Below are positions 1 to 8,068 of a stretch of 38,031 bases of DNA, piece by piece. The notes below the pieces were generated by a model. The model saw nothing but the letters and a program-made list of their open reading frames with translations, had not been told where the DNA came from and searched no databases. Positions within the stretch are counted from its first letter, which is position 1. Every line of letters begins with the position of its first letter. Source of the DNA: Alphaproteobacteria bacterium (GTDB taxonomy: Bacteria > Pseudomonadota > Alphaproteobacteria > Kiloniellales > DSM-21159); NCBI GenBank assembly GCA_030433005.1, contig JAUILQ010000055.1, forward strand, positions 1-38,031, given 5' to 3'. The translations under genes and the position numbers were made by a program.

Positions 1-1476
1 CTGATCGACCCGGTGCAGCCGATGATGGACCTGCGCTGCCTGACCCACGAGGCGGTGCCGGGGCTGAAGGTCGCCTGCCGCATGGAGGGCGAGGCCTACG
101 AGATGGAGGACCAGCGCAACTGGACCGACGCCTCCTACAAGACCTACGTGCGGCCTCTGGCCAAGCCCTGGCCCTACACCCTGGAGGCCGGCTCGACCCT
201 GGAGCAGTCGGTGACCGTCTCGGTCTCGGGCGCGCCGGCCGAGGCCCCGGCCGGCGGCGGCCCGGTCGCGCTGAGCCTCGGCGGGGAGACCGGCACGGCG
301 CCGGCGCTCGGGCTCGGCCTCGATCCCGACCAGGTCGAGGCCACCGAGGGCGCCGCGTCGACCCTGGCCGGCCTCGGCGTCGGTCACGTCATCTGCCACC
401 ATGATCCGCGGCGCGGCCACGACCGCCGCACCCTGGAGGCCGGGGCCCGGGCCGCCGCCGCGCTCGGCGCCGAGCCCTGGCTGGAGGCCGTGGTCACGAC
501 CATCGACGAGGTCGAGCAGGAGATCGCGGCACTCGGCGAGACGGTCGCCGCCATCGGCTCGCCCTTCACCGTCGTGCTGCTGTCGCCGGCGCCCGATCTG
601 AAGTGCACGCTGCCCGGCAGCACCTGGCCGCCGGCGCCGGACGCGGCGACGCTGTTCCGGGCGGCTCGCAAGGCCTTCCCGCAGGCCCGCCTGGGCGGCG
701 GCATGTTCAGCTACTTCACCGAGTTCAACCGCAAGCGGCCGCCGACCGGCGAGCTCGACCTGGTCAGCTTCACGACCTCCGCGCTGGTCCACGCCGGCGA
801 CGACCGCTCGGCCATGGAGGGGCTGGGGGCGCTGCCGGCGATCGCGGCCAGCGCCCGGGCGATCGCCGACGGCCTGCCGGTCGCGGTCGGGCCGAGCGCG
901 CTCGGCATGCGCATGAACCCCTACGGCGCCGCGCCGATGGCCAATCCGAAGAACATCCGCCAGGCCATGAACTTCAACGATCCGCGCCAGCGCGGCCTGC
1001 TGAACGCCGCCTGGACGCTCGGCTTCTACCGCCATTTCGCCTACGGCGGCGCCGAGGCGGTCGCCGTCGGGGCGCCGACCGGGCCCTTCGGCCTGCTGCA
1101 TACGCCGCAGGACTGGCCGGCGCCCTGGTACGAGCAGCACGGCGGTCTCTACCCCGTGTTCCACGTGGTCCGTGGCCTCGCGCGGCAGGCCGGGCGCCCG
1201 CTGCGCGCGCTCGACAGCGGCGAGCCGGACCGCGTCCTCGGGCTCGCGGTCGAGAGCGACGAAGGACTGGAACTCTGGGTCGCCAACCTGACGCCGGAGT
1301 CCCTCGAGGTCGAGCTGCCGGGCCAGGCGGGTGCGCTCGCCGTGCTCGACGCCGAGGCCTTCGCGGCGGCGGCCGAAAACCCGGACCGGCTCGACCGGCT
1401 GTCGCCGCCGGCCCAGGATCGCGCGACCCGCTTCGGCCTCGGTGCCTTCGCCGTCGGCCGTTTCCGGCTGGCCTGA
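1..1476 (+). CDS. apnL: D-apionate lactonase-like protein (5'-truncated by window edge)
   Basis: The reading frame is open from base 1, so the true start lies upstream. About 490 residues of the C-terminal part are present, and I recall about 600 for the family. Blocks I associate with the D-apionate lactonase family are visible: a QRNWTDASYKTY stretch near the start, NRKRPP followed by a VSFTTSALVHAGDDRS block, then VGPSALGMRMNPYG and DPRQRGLLNAAWTLG. Family members hydrolyse D-apionolactone to D-apionate in the catabolism of the branched sugar apiose. No signal peptide or membrane segment is seen in this part. It lies 39 nt upstream of a denD-like gene, so a sugar-acid catabolic operon is likely. 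The family call rests on remembered motifs, not on a search. A lactonase for another branched or four-carbon acid is an alternative. Confidence 0.6.
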   Translation: MIDPVQPMMDLRCLTHEAVPGLKVACRMEGEAYEMEDQRNWTDASYKTYVRPLAKPWPYTLEAGSTLEQSVTVSVSGAPAEAPAGGGPVALSLGGETGTAPALGLGLDPDQVEATEGAASTLAGLGVGHVICHHDPRRGHDRRTLEAGARAAAALGAEPWLEAVVTTIDEVEQEIAALGETVAAIGSPFTVVLLSPAPDLKCTLPGSTWPPAPDAATLFRAARKAFPQARLGGGMFSYFTEFNRKRPPTGELDLVSFTTSALVHAGDDRSAMEGLGALPAIAASARAIADGLPVAVGPSALGMRMNPYGAAPMANPKNIRQAMNFNDPRQRGLLNAAWTLGFYRHFAYGGAEAVAVGAPTGPFGLLHTPQDWPAPWYEQHGGLYPVFHVVRGLARQAGRPLRALDSGEPDRVLGLAVESDEGLELWVANLTPESLEVELPGQAGALAVLDAEAFAAAAENPDRLDRLSPPAQDRATRFGLGAFAVGRFRLA

Positions 1477-1515
1477 TACGCTTCCTACCTGCCCCCACGA
1501 GAGAAGAGCGGATCC

Positions 1516-2499
1516 ATGGACATTCTCATCATCGGCGCGGCCGGCATGGTCGGTCGCAAGCTCGTCGACCGGCTGGTTGCGGACGGCAGCCTCGCCGGAC
1601 AGGCGATCTCGAAGCTGACGCTGGTCGACGTCGTCGAGCCGAGCGCCCCTCAGGGTGCGGGCTTCGCGGTCGCGACCGAGACCGCCGACCTCGGCGAGCC
1701 GGGCACCGCGGCGCGCCTGGCGGCTGCCCGCCCGGACGTCGTCTTCCATCTCGCCGGCGTCGTCTCGGGCGAGGCCGAGGAGAACTTCGAGAAGGGCTAC
1801 CGGGTCAACGTCGACGGCAGCCGCAACCTCTTCGAGGCGATCCGCCTGGAGGGCGACGACTACCGCCCCCGCGTCGTCTTCACCTCCTCGATCGCGGTCT
1901 TCGGCGCGCCCTTCCCGGAGGCCATCCACGACGAGTTCCTGAGCGCGCCGCTGACCAGCTACGGCGCCCAGAAGGCGATCGCCGAGCTGCTGCTCGCCGA
2001 CTACAGCCGCAAGGGCTTCCTCGACGGCATCGGCATCCGCCTGCCGACCATCTGCATCCGGCCGGGCAAGCCGAACCTCGCGGCCTCCGGCTTCTTCTCG
2101 AACATCCTGCGCGAGCCGCTCTCGGGCAAGGAGGCGGTGCTGCCGGTCGAGGAGTCGGTGCGCCACTGGTTCGCCAGCCCGCGCGCCGCGGTCGGCTTCC
2201 TGCTGCACGCCGCCGCGATCGACCTGGAGAAGGTCGGGCCGCGCCGCAACCTCTCGATGCCCGGCCTCTCGGCCACGGTCGGCGAGGAGCTCGCGGCGCT
2301 GCGCCGCGTCGCCGGCGACGAGATCGCCGGCCTGGTGCGCCACGAGCCGGACCCGAAGATCCAGGCCATCGTCGCCGGCTGGCCGCGCAACTTCGACACC
2401 TCGCGGGCCCGCGCCCTCGGCTTCCAGGCCGAGAGCGAGTTCGACGAGATCATCCGCGCCCACGTCGAGGACGAGCTCGACGGCAAGATCGGAGGCTGA
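1516..2499 (+). CDS. denD: NAD-dependent D-erythronate dehydrogenase-like SDR
   Basis: This is a 327-residue extended SDR/epimerase-family oxidoreductase. The Rossmann motif GAAGMVG lies at residues 7-13. Catalytic Ser124/125 (FTSSIAVFG), Tyr149 and Lys153 (SYGAQK) are all present. The family member DenD oxidises D-erythronate to 2-dehydro-D-erythronate with NAD+. This is followed by OtnI isomerisation, then OtnK kinase and OtnC decarboxylase steps giving DHAP. The sequence resembles DenD (VVFHLAGVVSGEAEENFEKGYRVN), and the otnI-like gene starts 5 nt after its stop, which supports the pathway. The ATG is preceded by GAGAGAAGAG. No otnK or otnC is in the window; they may lie upstream. Confidence 0.75.
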   Translation: MDILIIGAAGMVGRKLVDRLVADGSLAGQAISKLTLVDVVEPSAPQGAGFAVATETADLGEPGTAARLAAARPDVVFHLAGVVSGEAEENFEKGYRVNVDGSRNLFEAIRLEGDDYRPRVVFTSSIAVFGAPFPEAIHDEFLSAPLTSYGAQKAIAELLLADYSRKGFLDGIGIRLPTICIRPGKPNLAASGFFSNILREPLSGKEAVLPVEESVRHWFASPRAAVGFLLHAAAIDLEKVGPRRNLSMPGLSATVGEELAALRRVAGDEIAGLVRHEPDPKIQAIVAGWPRNFDTSRARALGFQAESEFDEIIRAHVEDELDGKIGG

Positions 2500-2504
2500 C
2501 GGCC

Positions 2505-3281
2505 ATGGTCCGTTTTTCCGCCAACCTCGGCTTCCTGTGGCCCGACCGGCCGCTGCTCGAGCGCGTCGAGGCGGCCGGGCGCGCCGGCTTCAAGGCGATC
2601 GAGCTGCACTGGCCCTACGAGGTGCCGGCCGACGAGATGAAGGCCGCCTGTGCCGCGCATGGGCTGACGCTGCTCGGGCTCAACACCGTCGTCGGCGACG
2701 CCTCGAAGGGCGAGTTCGGCCTGGGTGCGCTGCCCGGCCGCGAGGCCGACTTCCAGGCCGCAGTCGAGCAGTCGGTCGCCTACTGCCGCGGCGCCGGCGC
2801 GACCGCGATCCACTGCATGGCCGGCGCCGTGCCGGAGGAGCAGCGCCCGAGGGCCCGCGACACCTTCCTGCGCAACCTCGAGGCGGCGGCCGCCAAGGCC
2901 GACGGCCTGACCCTGCTGCTCGAGCCGATCAACCCGCGCGACAAGCCCGGCTACTTCTATTCCCGGGTCGAGGAGGCGGTCTCGATCATCGAGGAGCTCG
3001 GCCTGCCCAACCTCAAGCTGATGTTCGACGCCTACCACGTCGGCGTCGCCCAGGGCGACGTCCTGACCCGGCTGGAGCGCTGCCTGCCGCTGATCGGCCA
3101 CGTGCAGATCGCGGCCGTTCCCTCGCGCGCCGAGCCCGACGAGGGCGAGATCGCCTATCCGGCCGTCTTCGCCGCGCTCGAGCGGCTCGGCTACGACGGC
3201 TGGGTCGGCTGCGAGTACAAGCCGCGCGGCGACACCGACGAGGGCCTCGCCTGGACCAGCCGCCTGGGGGTGACGCTGTAG
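2505..3281 (+). CDS. otnI: 2-oxotetronate / hydroxypyruvate isomerase family protein
   Basis: This is a 258-residue TIM-barrel protein of the hydroxypyruvate isomerase/OtnI family. The expected metal and catalytic residues are visible: Glu140 in LLLEPIN, Asp175 in MFDAYHVG, Gln201 in HVQIAAVPSR and Glu237 in GCEYKPR. The N-terminus (SANLGFLWPDRP, IELHWPYEVP) is typical. OtnI converts 2-dehydrotetronate to 3-dehydrotetronate before phosphorylation, and the tight linkage to a denD-like gene makes that role more likely than plain hydroxypyruvate isomerisation. The ATG lies 5 nt after the upstream stop, with GGAGG at 2491-2495 serving as ribosome binding site. Confidence 0.75.
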   Translation: MVRFSANLGFLWPDRPLLERVEAAGRAGFKAIELHWPYEVPADEMKAACAAHGLTLLGLNTVVGDASKGEFGLGALPGREADFQAAVEQSVAYCRGAGATAIHCMAGAVPEEQRPRARDTFLRNLEAAAAKADGLTLLLEPINPRDKPGYFYSRVEEAVSIIEELGLPNLKLMFDAYHVGVAQGDVLTRLERCLPLIGHVQIAAVPSRAEPDEGEIAYPAVFAALERLGYDGWVGCEYKPRGDTDEGLAWTSRLGVTL

Positions 3282-3330
3282 CGGCGCCGGCGCTAAGCTC
3301 GCACCCGCAGTGCCGCCGGAAGGAGCAGGG

Positions 3331-3858
3331 ATGGCCGACAGGAGCGACCGCAGGGAGGCGATCACCGGCCGGGTGACGATCCTCGACCCGATCACCGAGA
3401 AGCCGGAGGCGCTGGCCGCCGAGTCGACGGTGAAGAGCTACGTCATCGCCGCGATGGGTCTCGGCACGTTGCCGCTGCCGCTGTTCGACGCCGCGGCGCT
3501 GTTCGGGCTGCAGCTCGCGATGATCGAGCGGCTGTCGCAGCGCTACGGCCGCGACTTCTCCGAGACGGCGGCGCGCGCGACCCTGCTGGCGCTGCTCGGC
3601 GGCAGCCTGTCGGTCGGCCTCGGCCTCGGCGCGGCCAGCCTGCTCAAGGCGGTGCCGGGGATCGGCTGGGCGCTCGGCGGGCTCGGCCTGCCGGCGATGG
3701 CGGGGGCGGCGACCTACGCGGTCGGCCGCACCTACGTCCGCCACTTCGAGCGCGGCGGCACGCTCCTCGACCTCGACGTCGAAGACCTGCGCGCCTTCTA
3801 CAACGCGCAGTTCCGCAAGGGCCGGGCCTACGCCATGCGGGCCCGCGCGGCCGCCTGA
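3331..3858 (+). CDS. DUF697 / YcjF-like membrane protein
   Basis: This 175-residue protein resembles the DUF697 domain found in YcjF and attached to some small GTPases. It shows a conserved-looking LPLPLFDAAALFGLQLAMIERLSQRYG segment (residues about 50-75), then two hydrophobic Gly/Ala-rich stretches (about residues 88-108 and 110-130) likely to be membrane hairpins. The charged C-terminal tail ends in RAYAMRARAAA. AAGGAGCAGGG lies just before the ATG. The function of stand-alone DUF697 proteins is not established, and no GTPase gene is adjacent. It runs convergently into pncA with a 19-nt gap. Confidence 0.65.
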   Translation: MADRSDRREAITGRVTILDPITEKPEALAAESTVKSYVIAAMGLGTLPLPLFDAAALFGLQLAMIERLSQRYGRDFSETAARATLLALLGGSLSVGLGLGAASLLKAVPGIGWALGGLGLPAMAGAATYAVGRTYVRHFERGGTLLDLDVEDLRAFYNAQFRKGRAYAMRARAAA

Positions 3859-3877
3859 CGCCGGCCGGGCCGCGCGC

Positions 3878-4516
3878 TCACAGCCCCAGGTCCGCGCTCT
3901 CGATCCGTCTGGCGCCGGCGTCGGCCATGGCGTTCGTCGCGGCGTCCAGCGAGCCGTCGAGGTCGATGGCGCGGCAGGCGTCGGCGATCCAGACGGCCTC
4001 GAATCCCTCGCGCCGGGCGTCCTCGACCGACCAGCGCACGCAGAAGTCGGTCGCCAGCCCGGCGAAGAACAGCCGTCGGAAGCCACGCTCGCGCAGGTGG
4101 CCGGCGAGGCCGGTCGGCGTGCGGCGGTCGTTCTCGTAGAAGGCCGAATAGGAGTCGATCTCCGGCCGGAAGCCCTTGCGCAGGATCAGTTCGGCGCGGT
4201 CGAGCGCGAGCGCCCCGTGGAAGGCGGCGCCCGGGGTTTCCTGCACGCAGTGGTCGGGCCACAGCGTCTGCGGCCCGTAGGGCGCCTCGACGCTTTCGAA
4301 GGGCGCGCGCCCCGGATGCGCCGAGGCGAAGGAGGAGTGGCCGGGCGGGTGCCAGTCCTGGGTCGCCACGACGTGGTCGAAGCGCGTCTGCAGCCGGTTC
4401 GCCAGCGGCACAACGGCATCGCCGTCGGGCACGGCCAGGGCGCCGCCCGGCATGAAGTCGAGCTGCAGGTCGACCAGCACCAGACAGTCGTCGGCGGTCG
4501 GGCGAAGCGGGTCCAT
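3878..4516 (-). CDS. pncA: Nicotinamidase
   Basis: This 212-residue cysteine hydrolase of the isochorismatase superfamily is predicted to deamidate nicotinamide to nicotinate in NAD salvage. The triad Asp16 (LVDLQLDF), Lys114 (ILRKGF) and Cys159 (ATDFCVRWSVEDA) is complete. The metal ligands Asp54, His56 (QDWHP) and His89 (LWPDHCVQ) are also present and mark it as nicotinamidase rather than a general isochorismatase. The frame extends upstream to 4792. I chose the ATG at 4516 because GGGAGG sits 6 nt before it and the length then matches the family. It stands alone, convergent with the DUF697 gene. Confidence 0.9.
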   Translation of the reverse strand: MDPLRPTADDCLVLVDLQLDFMPGGALAVPDGDAVVPLANRLQTRFDHVVATQDWHPPGHSSFASAHPGRAPFESVEAPYGPQTLWPDHCVQETPGAAFHGALALDRAELILRKGFRPEIDSYSAFYENDRRTPTGLAGHLRERGFRRLFFAGLATDFCVRWSVEDARREGFEAVWIADACRAIDLDGSLDAATNAMADAGARRIESADLGL

Positions 4517-4650
4517 CTCGAGCCTCCCGGGGGCTTGCGCGTGCCGGACGCAGCAGAGCACCGAAGCCGACCGGCGCGTCAAGCGGCGCGCTTCCATTGC
4601 CGCTTGGCCCGCTGGGCGGCTGCTGCATGCCGGCGTTGCGCCGGCGTCTC

Positions 4651-4679
4651 TTGATCGGCAATTTGTTCCGAAATACACT
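4651..4679 (+). promoter_or_regulatory. Predicted sigma70-type promoter of the E1/TRAP operon
   Basis: TTGATC (4651-4656) and TACACT (4674-4679) are separated by exactly 17 nt, a good match to -35 and -10 boxes, in an AT-rich island of otherwise about 70% GC DNA. The start site would fall near 4686, about 205 nt upstream of the first gene. A TGTTCCG half-site (4664-4670) lies in the spacer, and a full palindrome covers the predicted start site. Confidence 0.55.
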
Positions 4680-4685
4680 AGCATC

Positions 4686-4704
4686 TGTTCCGTATAGCGG
4701 AACA
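4686..4704. promoter_or_regulatory. Palindromic operator, probably for the IclR-family regulator
   Basis: TGTTCCGTATAGCGGAACA is a perfect 7-bp inverted repeat with a 5-nt centre. It lies directly on the predicted transcription start site, where bound protein would block RNA polymerase. A second TGTTCCG copy begins 22 bp upstream (4664), two helical turns away on the same face. IclR-family proteins often bind short palindromes of this type, and an iclR-type gene closes the operon. The pairing of site and regulator is inference. Confidence 0.55.
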
Positions 4705-4890
4705 ATTGACGATCCGAGCGCGAGTCAATACGGGCCGGATGGGAGGCAGAGCACGTCCCGGGACGCGCCACGAACGGCGGCCCGTCCAGCACGCGGACCC
4801 GGCCGGTCCGGCTTCTCCCGTCGCGAATCCCGCTGACCCGCCGCTGTCCCCGCGCCCGCCGGGCCGGGCCAGGCCAGGGAGAGAGCCAAG

Positions 4891-5898
4891 GTGCCTTCGG
4901 GTGAAGAGCCGCCGGTCACGAACCTCGACATCGAGCGCTACCGCGAGCGCTTCCGGCAGATGTGCCGGATCCGCTTCTTCGAGGAGGAGGCGATCGCCGC
5001 CGCCCGGGACAAGCTGGTGCTCGGCGCCATCCATCCCTCGATCGGCCAGGAGGCGGTCGCCGCCGGAGTCTGCGGCAACCTGAGGCGCAGCGACATCATC
5101 CTCTCGACCCACCGCGGCCACGGCCACACCCTGGCCAAGGGCGCCGAGCCGCTGCCGATGATGCGCGAGCTGTTCGGCCGCGACGGCGGCTACTGCCAGG
5201 GCAAGGGCGGCTCGATGCACATCGCCGACTTCTCGGTCGGCATGCTCGGCGCCAACGGCGTGGTCGCCGCCAACATCAACATCGCCGCCGGCGCCGCCCA
5301 CGCGATCAAGCTGAAGGGCGGCGACGAGGTCGTGGTCTGCTTCTTCGGCGACGGCGCGATCAACCGCGGGCCGTTCCTCGAGGGGCTCAACTGGGCCGGC
5401 GTGTTCAAGCTGCCGATCCTCTTCGTCTGCGAGGACAACGGCTTCGCGGCGACGACCCGGACCAAGGCGATGACCGCCGGCGCCGGCCCGGCGGCGCGCG
5501 CCGAGGCGCTCGGCATCCCGGCCAGCGAGGTCGACGGCAACGACGTCGTCTCGGTCGACGAGACCGCGCGCGAGCTGCTCGATACCGTGCGCCGCGGCGA
5601 GCCGCGCTTCCTGGTCGCGCGCACCTACCGCCTGACCGGCCACACCAGCAGCGACGCCGCCGCCTACCGGCCGGAGGAGGAGGTCAAGGAGCGCTGGCTC
5701 AACGACCCGATCGAGAACTGCCGGCGCCTGCTCGAGGCCGCCGGCGTGCCGGCCGCCGAGCTGACGGCGCTGCACGAGGCGGCGGCGGCCGAGATGAAAG
5801 AGGCCCACGAGGCCGCCAAGGCGACCGACTGGCCGGCCGAGGCCCTGGCCTATGCCGACGTCCAGGACGTCGGCGACCCGCGCAAGGGAGCCTTCTGA
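4891..5898 (+). CDS. ThDP-dependent dehydrogenase E1 component, alpha subunit (acetoin/pyruvate dehydrogenase type)
   Basis: This 335-residue protein is the alpha subunit of an alpha2-beta2 2-oxo acid or acetoin dehydrogenase E1. The thiamine-diphosphate motif GDGAINRG starts at residue 153, with Mg ligands Asp154 and Asn183 (VCEDNGF). HRGHGHTLAKG and GKGGSMH, conserved in this family, precede it. The length fits AcoA-like E1 alpha (about 320-340). A GTG start is preferred because GGGAGAGAG lies upstream. The stop overlaps the ATG of the beta subunit (TGATG). No lipoyl E2 or E3 gene follows, so the acyl acceptor is unknown. The substrate cannot be read from the sequence. Confidence 0.85.
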   Translation: MPSGEEPPVTNLDIERYRERFRQMCRIRFFEEEAIAAARDKLVLGAIHPSIGQEAVAAGVCGNLRRSDIILSTHRGHGHTLAKGAEPLPMMRELFGRDGGYCQGKGGSMHIADFSVGMLGANGVVAANINIAAGAAHAIKLKGGDEVVVCFFGDGAINRGPFLEGLNWAGVFKLPILFVCEDNGFAATTRTKAMTAGAGPAARAEALGIPASEVDGNDVVSVDETARELLDTVRRGEPRFLVARTYRLTGHTSSDAAAYRPEEEVKERWLNDPIENCRRLLEAAGVPAAELTALHEAAAAEMKEAHEAAKATDWPAEALAYADVQDVGDPRKGAF

Positions 5899-6890
5899 TG
5901 GCCGTCATGACCTATCTGGAGGCCGGCAAGCTGGCCCTCGCCGAGGAGATGCGCCGCGACCCCCTGGTCTGGGCGGTCGGCGAGGACCTGGGCCGCGGCG
6001 GCGTCTTCGGGCAGTACAAGGGCCTGGCCGAGGAGTTCGGCCACGACCGCATCTCCGACGCGCCGATCTCGGAATCCTGCATCATGGGCGCCGCCGTCGG
6101 CGCCGCCATGATGGGCACCCGGCCGGTCGTCGAGATGCGCTTCTCCGACTTCGCGCTCTGCGCCGTCGACGAGCTGGTCAACCAGGCGGCCAAGGCGCGC
6201 TACATGTTCGGCGGCCAGACCCGGGTGCCGCTGGTCGTGCGCGAGCCGATCGGCATCTGGCGCTCCTCGGCGGCCCAGCACTCGCAGTCGCTGGAGGCCT
6301 GGTACGCGCACATCCCCGGCCTGGTCGTGGTCGTGCCCTCGACGCCGGCCGACAACCGGGCGCTGCTCAAGGCCGCGATCCGCTGCGACGACCCGGTCGT
6401 CTACATGGAGCACAAGAACCTCTGGGGCCTGGAAGGCGAGGTGCCGGACAGCGACGCCGGGGTCGGCGAGGTCGCCGAGCTCGGCAAGGCGCGCGTGCTG
6501 CGCGAGGGCGCCGACGTCACGATCGTGTCCTGGTCCGCGGCCGTCCACAGCGCGCTGGCCGCCGCCGGGAGCCTGGCGGGCCGGGGCCTGGAGGCCGAGG
6601 TCGTCGACCTGCGCACGCTCTGGCCCTGGGACCGCGAGACGGTGATGGCCTCCGTGCGCAAGACCGGCCGGCTGCTGGTCGTGCAGGAGTCGGTCTCGGT
6701 CGCCGGCTTCGGCGCCGAGGTCGCGGCCAGCGTCGCCGAGACGCTGCACGCCGCGCTCAAGGCGCCGGTGCGCCGGCTCGGCGCGCCGCGCATCCCGATC
6801 AGCTACGCCCCGCCGCTCGAGGACCGCGTCCGCGTCACCGAGGAGATGATCGTCGCCGCGGCGCAGGAGATGGCGGCGGTCGCGGCCTGA
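5898..6890 (+). CDS. ThDP-dependent dehydrogenase E1 component, beta subunit
   Basis: This 330-residue protein is the transketolase-like beta subunit that completes the E1 active site. The activating glutamate is Glu59 in DAPISES. AQHSQSLEAWYAHIPGL and the VVPSTPADNRALLKAAIR segment are typical of AcoB/PdhB proteins. The C-terminal transketolase domain (about residues 195-320) contains VVDLRTLWPWDRETV. It overlaps the alpha gene by one base, so the subunits are translationally coupled. The next gene, a TRAP binding protein, begins 44 nt later, so the enzyme probably acts on the imported compound or a product of it. Confidence 0.87.
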   Translation: MAVMTYLEAGKLALAEEMRRDPLVWAVGEDLGRGGVFGQYKGLAEEFGHDRISDAPISESCIMGAAVGAAMMGTRPVVEMRFSDFALCAVDELVNQAAKARYMFGGQTRVPLVVREPIGIWRSSAAQHSQSLEAWYAHIPGLVVVVPSTPADNRALLKAAIRCDDPVVYMEHKNLWGLEGEVPDSDAGVGEVAELGKARVLREGADVTIVSWSAAVHSALAAAGSLAGRGLEAEVVDLRTLWPWDRETVMASVRKTGRLLVVQESVSVAGFGAEVAASVAETLHAALKAPVRRLGAPRIPISYAPPLEDRVRVTEEMIVAAAQEMAAVAA

Positions 6891-6934
6891 CCGCCGTTCA
6901 CGTTCGAAGACAACGACAACTGGGAGGAACAACC

Positions 6935-7975
6935 ATGACCTTGTCCCGCAGGCTCTTCGGCCTCGCGCTCGCCGGCGGCCTGGCCGCCGCCAGCGCCCTG
7001 CCGCTCGCCCCTGCCGCGACCGCGCAGGACTACAAGGACGAATACAAGATCTCGACCGTCGTCGGGGCACCCCTGCCCTGGGGCCTGACGGCCGAGAAGT
7101 GGGCGGAGCTGGTGGCCGAGCGCACGGACGGGCGCATCACCATGAAGGTCTATCCGGGTGCGCAGCTGGTCTCCGGCGACCAGACCAAGGAGTTCACGGC
7201 GATGCGCCGCGGCATCATCGACATGGCCGTGGGCTCGACCATCAACTGGTCGCCGCAGGTCACTGAGCTCAACCTCTTCTCCATGCCGTTCCTGATGCCC
7301 GACTACGCGGCGATCGACGCCCTGACCCAGGGTCCGGTCGGCGAGCGGCTGTTCGAGATTCTGAGCGACAAGGGCGTCGTGCCGCTGGCCTGGGCCGAGA
7401 ACGGCTTCCGCGAGGTGTCGAACTCCAAGCGGCCGATCCGCACGCCGGCCGATCTCGACGGGCTCAAGATGCGCGTCGTCGGCTCGCCGCTGTTCAACGA
7501 CACCTTCACCGCGCTCGGCGCCAACCCGACCCAGATGAGCTGGGCGGACGCCGTCCCCGCGCTGACGACCGGCGCCGTGGACGGGCAGGAAAACCCGATG
7601 TCGATCTTCACGCTCGCCAAGATCCACGAGCTCGGGCAAAACAACGTGACCCTCTGGCACTACGTCGCGGATCCGCTGATCCTCGCGGTGAACCAGGACG
7701 TCTGGGACTCCTTCACCCCCGAGGACCAGGAGATCGTGCGCCAGGCCGCCGTCGAGGCCGGCGCCTACGGCGTCGAGGTCGCCCGCGAGGGCATGACCGG
7801 CGAGAATCCGCCGATCATCGACGAGGTCCGCGCCCTGGGCGTCGAGGTCGTCGAGCTCACTCCCGAGCAGCGCCAGGCCTTCATCGACGCAACCCGCGGC
7901 GTCTACGCCGACTGGTCCGAGAAGATCGGTGCGGATCTGGTGAAGCAGGCCGAAGAGTCGATCGCCAACCGCTGA
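6935..7975 (+). CDS. dctP: TRAP transporter solute-binding protein (first system)
   Basis: This 346-residue periplasmic DctP-family protein captures an organic acid or related solute for the adjacent membrane subunits. The N-terminus has SRRLFGLALAGG and a hydrophobic stretch ending near TAQ (about residue 28), a possible twin-arginine signal. Family landmarks follow: ADLDGLKMRVVGSPLFNDTFTALGANPT, where the Arg normally binds the ligand carboxylate, and then GAVDGQENP. GGGAGGA lies before the ATG. It is about 10% identical by eye to the second TRAP binding protein in this operon apart from these motifs, so the two probably bind different ligands. Confidence 0.88.
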   Translation: MTLSRRLFGLALAGGLAAASALPLAPAATAQDYKDEYKISTVVGAPLPWGLTAEKWAELVAERTDGRITMKVYPGAQLVSGDQTKEFTAMRRGIIDMAVGSTINWSPQVTELNLFSMPFLMPDYAAIDALTQGPVGERLFEILSDKGVVPLAWAENGFREVSNSKRPIRTPADLDGLKMRVVGSPLFNDTFTALGANPTQMSWADAVPALTTGAVDGQENPMSIFTLAKIHELGQNNVTLWHYVADPLILAVNQDVWDSFTPEDQEIVRQAAVEAGAYGVEVAREGMTGENPPIIDEVRALGVEVVELTPEQRQAFIDATRGVYADWSEKIGADLVKQAEESIANR

Positions 7976-7982
7976 TCGCGCA

Positions 7983-8012
7983 AAGGAGCGGCGCGCTGCG
8001 GCGCCGCTCCTT
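7983..8012 (+). terminator. Strong hairpin between TRAP binding-protein and permease genes
   Basis: A perfect 12-bp stem (AAGGAGCGGCGC / GCGCCGCTCCTT) with a 6-nt loop begins 7 nt after the dctP stop. No T-run follows, so it more likely acts as an mRNA-stabilising or partial attenuation element. Such an element would let the binding protein be made in excess over the permease. Confidence 0.55.
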
Positions 8013-8068
8013 CCGCGCCCCCGGCGCACGCTCGCAAGCCGCGCTGATCGGAAGAAAAGAACCGTACG

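Larger units (their letters stand above)
4517..4890. other. Intergenic region between pncA and the twelve-gene operon
   Basis: This is a 374-base gap between divergent genes. The left part (4517-4650) holds nothing I can name beyond the pncA ribosome binding site. The middle (about 4651-4710) is clearly more AT-rich than its surroundings and carries the promoter and palindrome listed separately. From about 4705 to 4880 the sequence is a GC-rich 5' leader of roughly 200 nt with no ORF I trust. It could fold, but I see no recognised riboswitch. Confidence 0.6.

Noticed and set aside
603..2500. Long plus-strand frame upstream of otnI giving an 892-residue protein
   Set aside because: Only the part from 2505 resembles a protein family. 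The upstream part is an Arg/Pro-rich off-frame reading of apnL and denD.
4706..5083. Plus-strand frame overlapping the 5' leader and the E1 alpha gene
   Set aside because: It is Arg/Pro/Ser-rich off-frame sequence. The leader shows no ribosome site for it, and E1 alpha explains the region.
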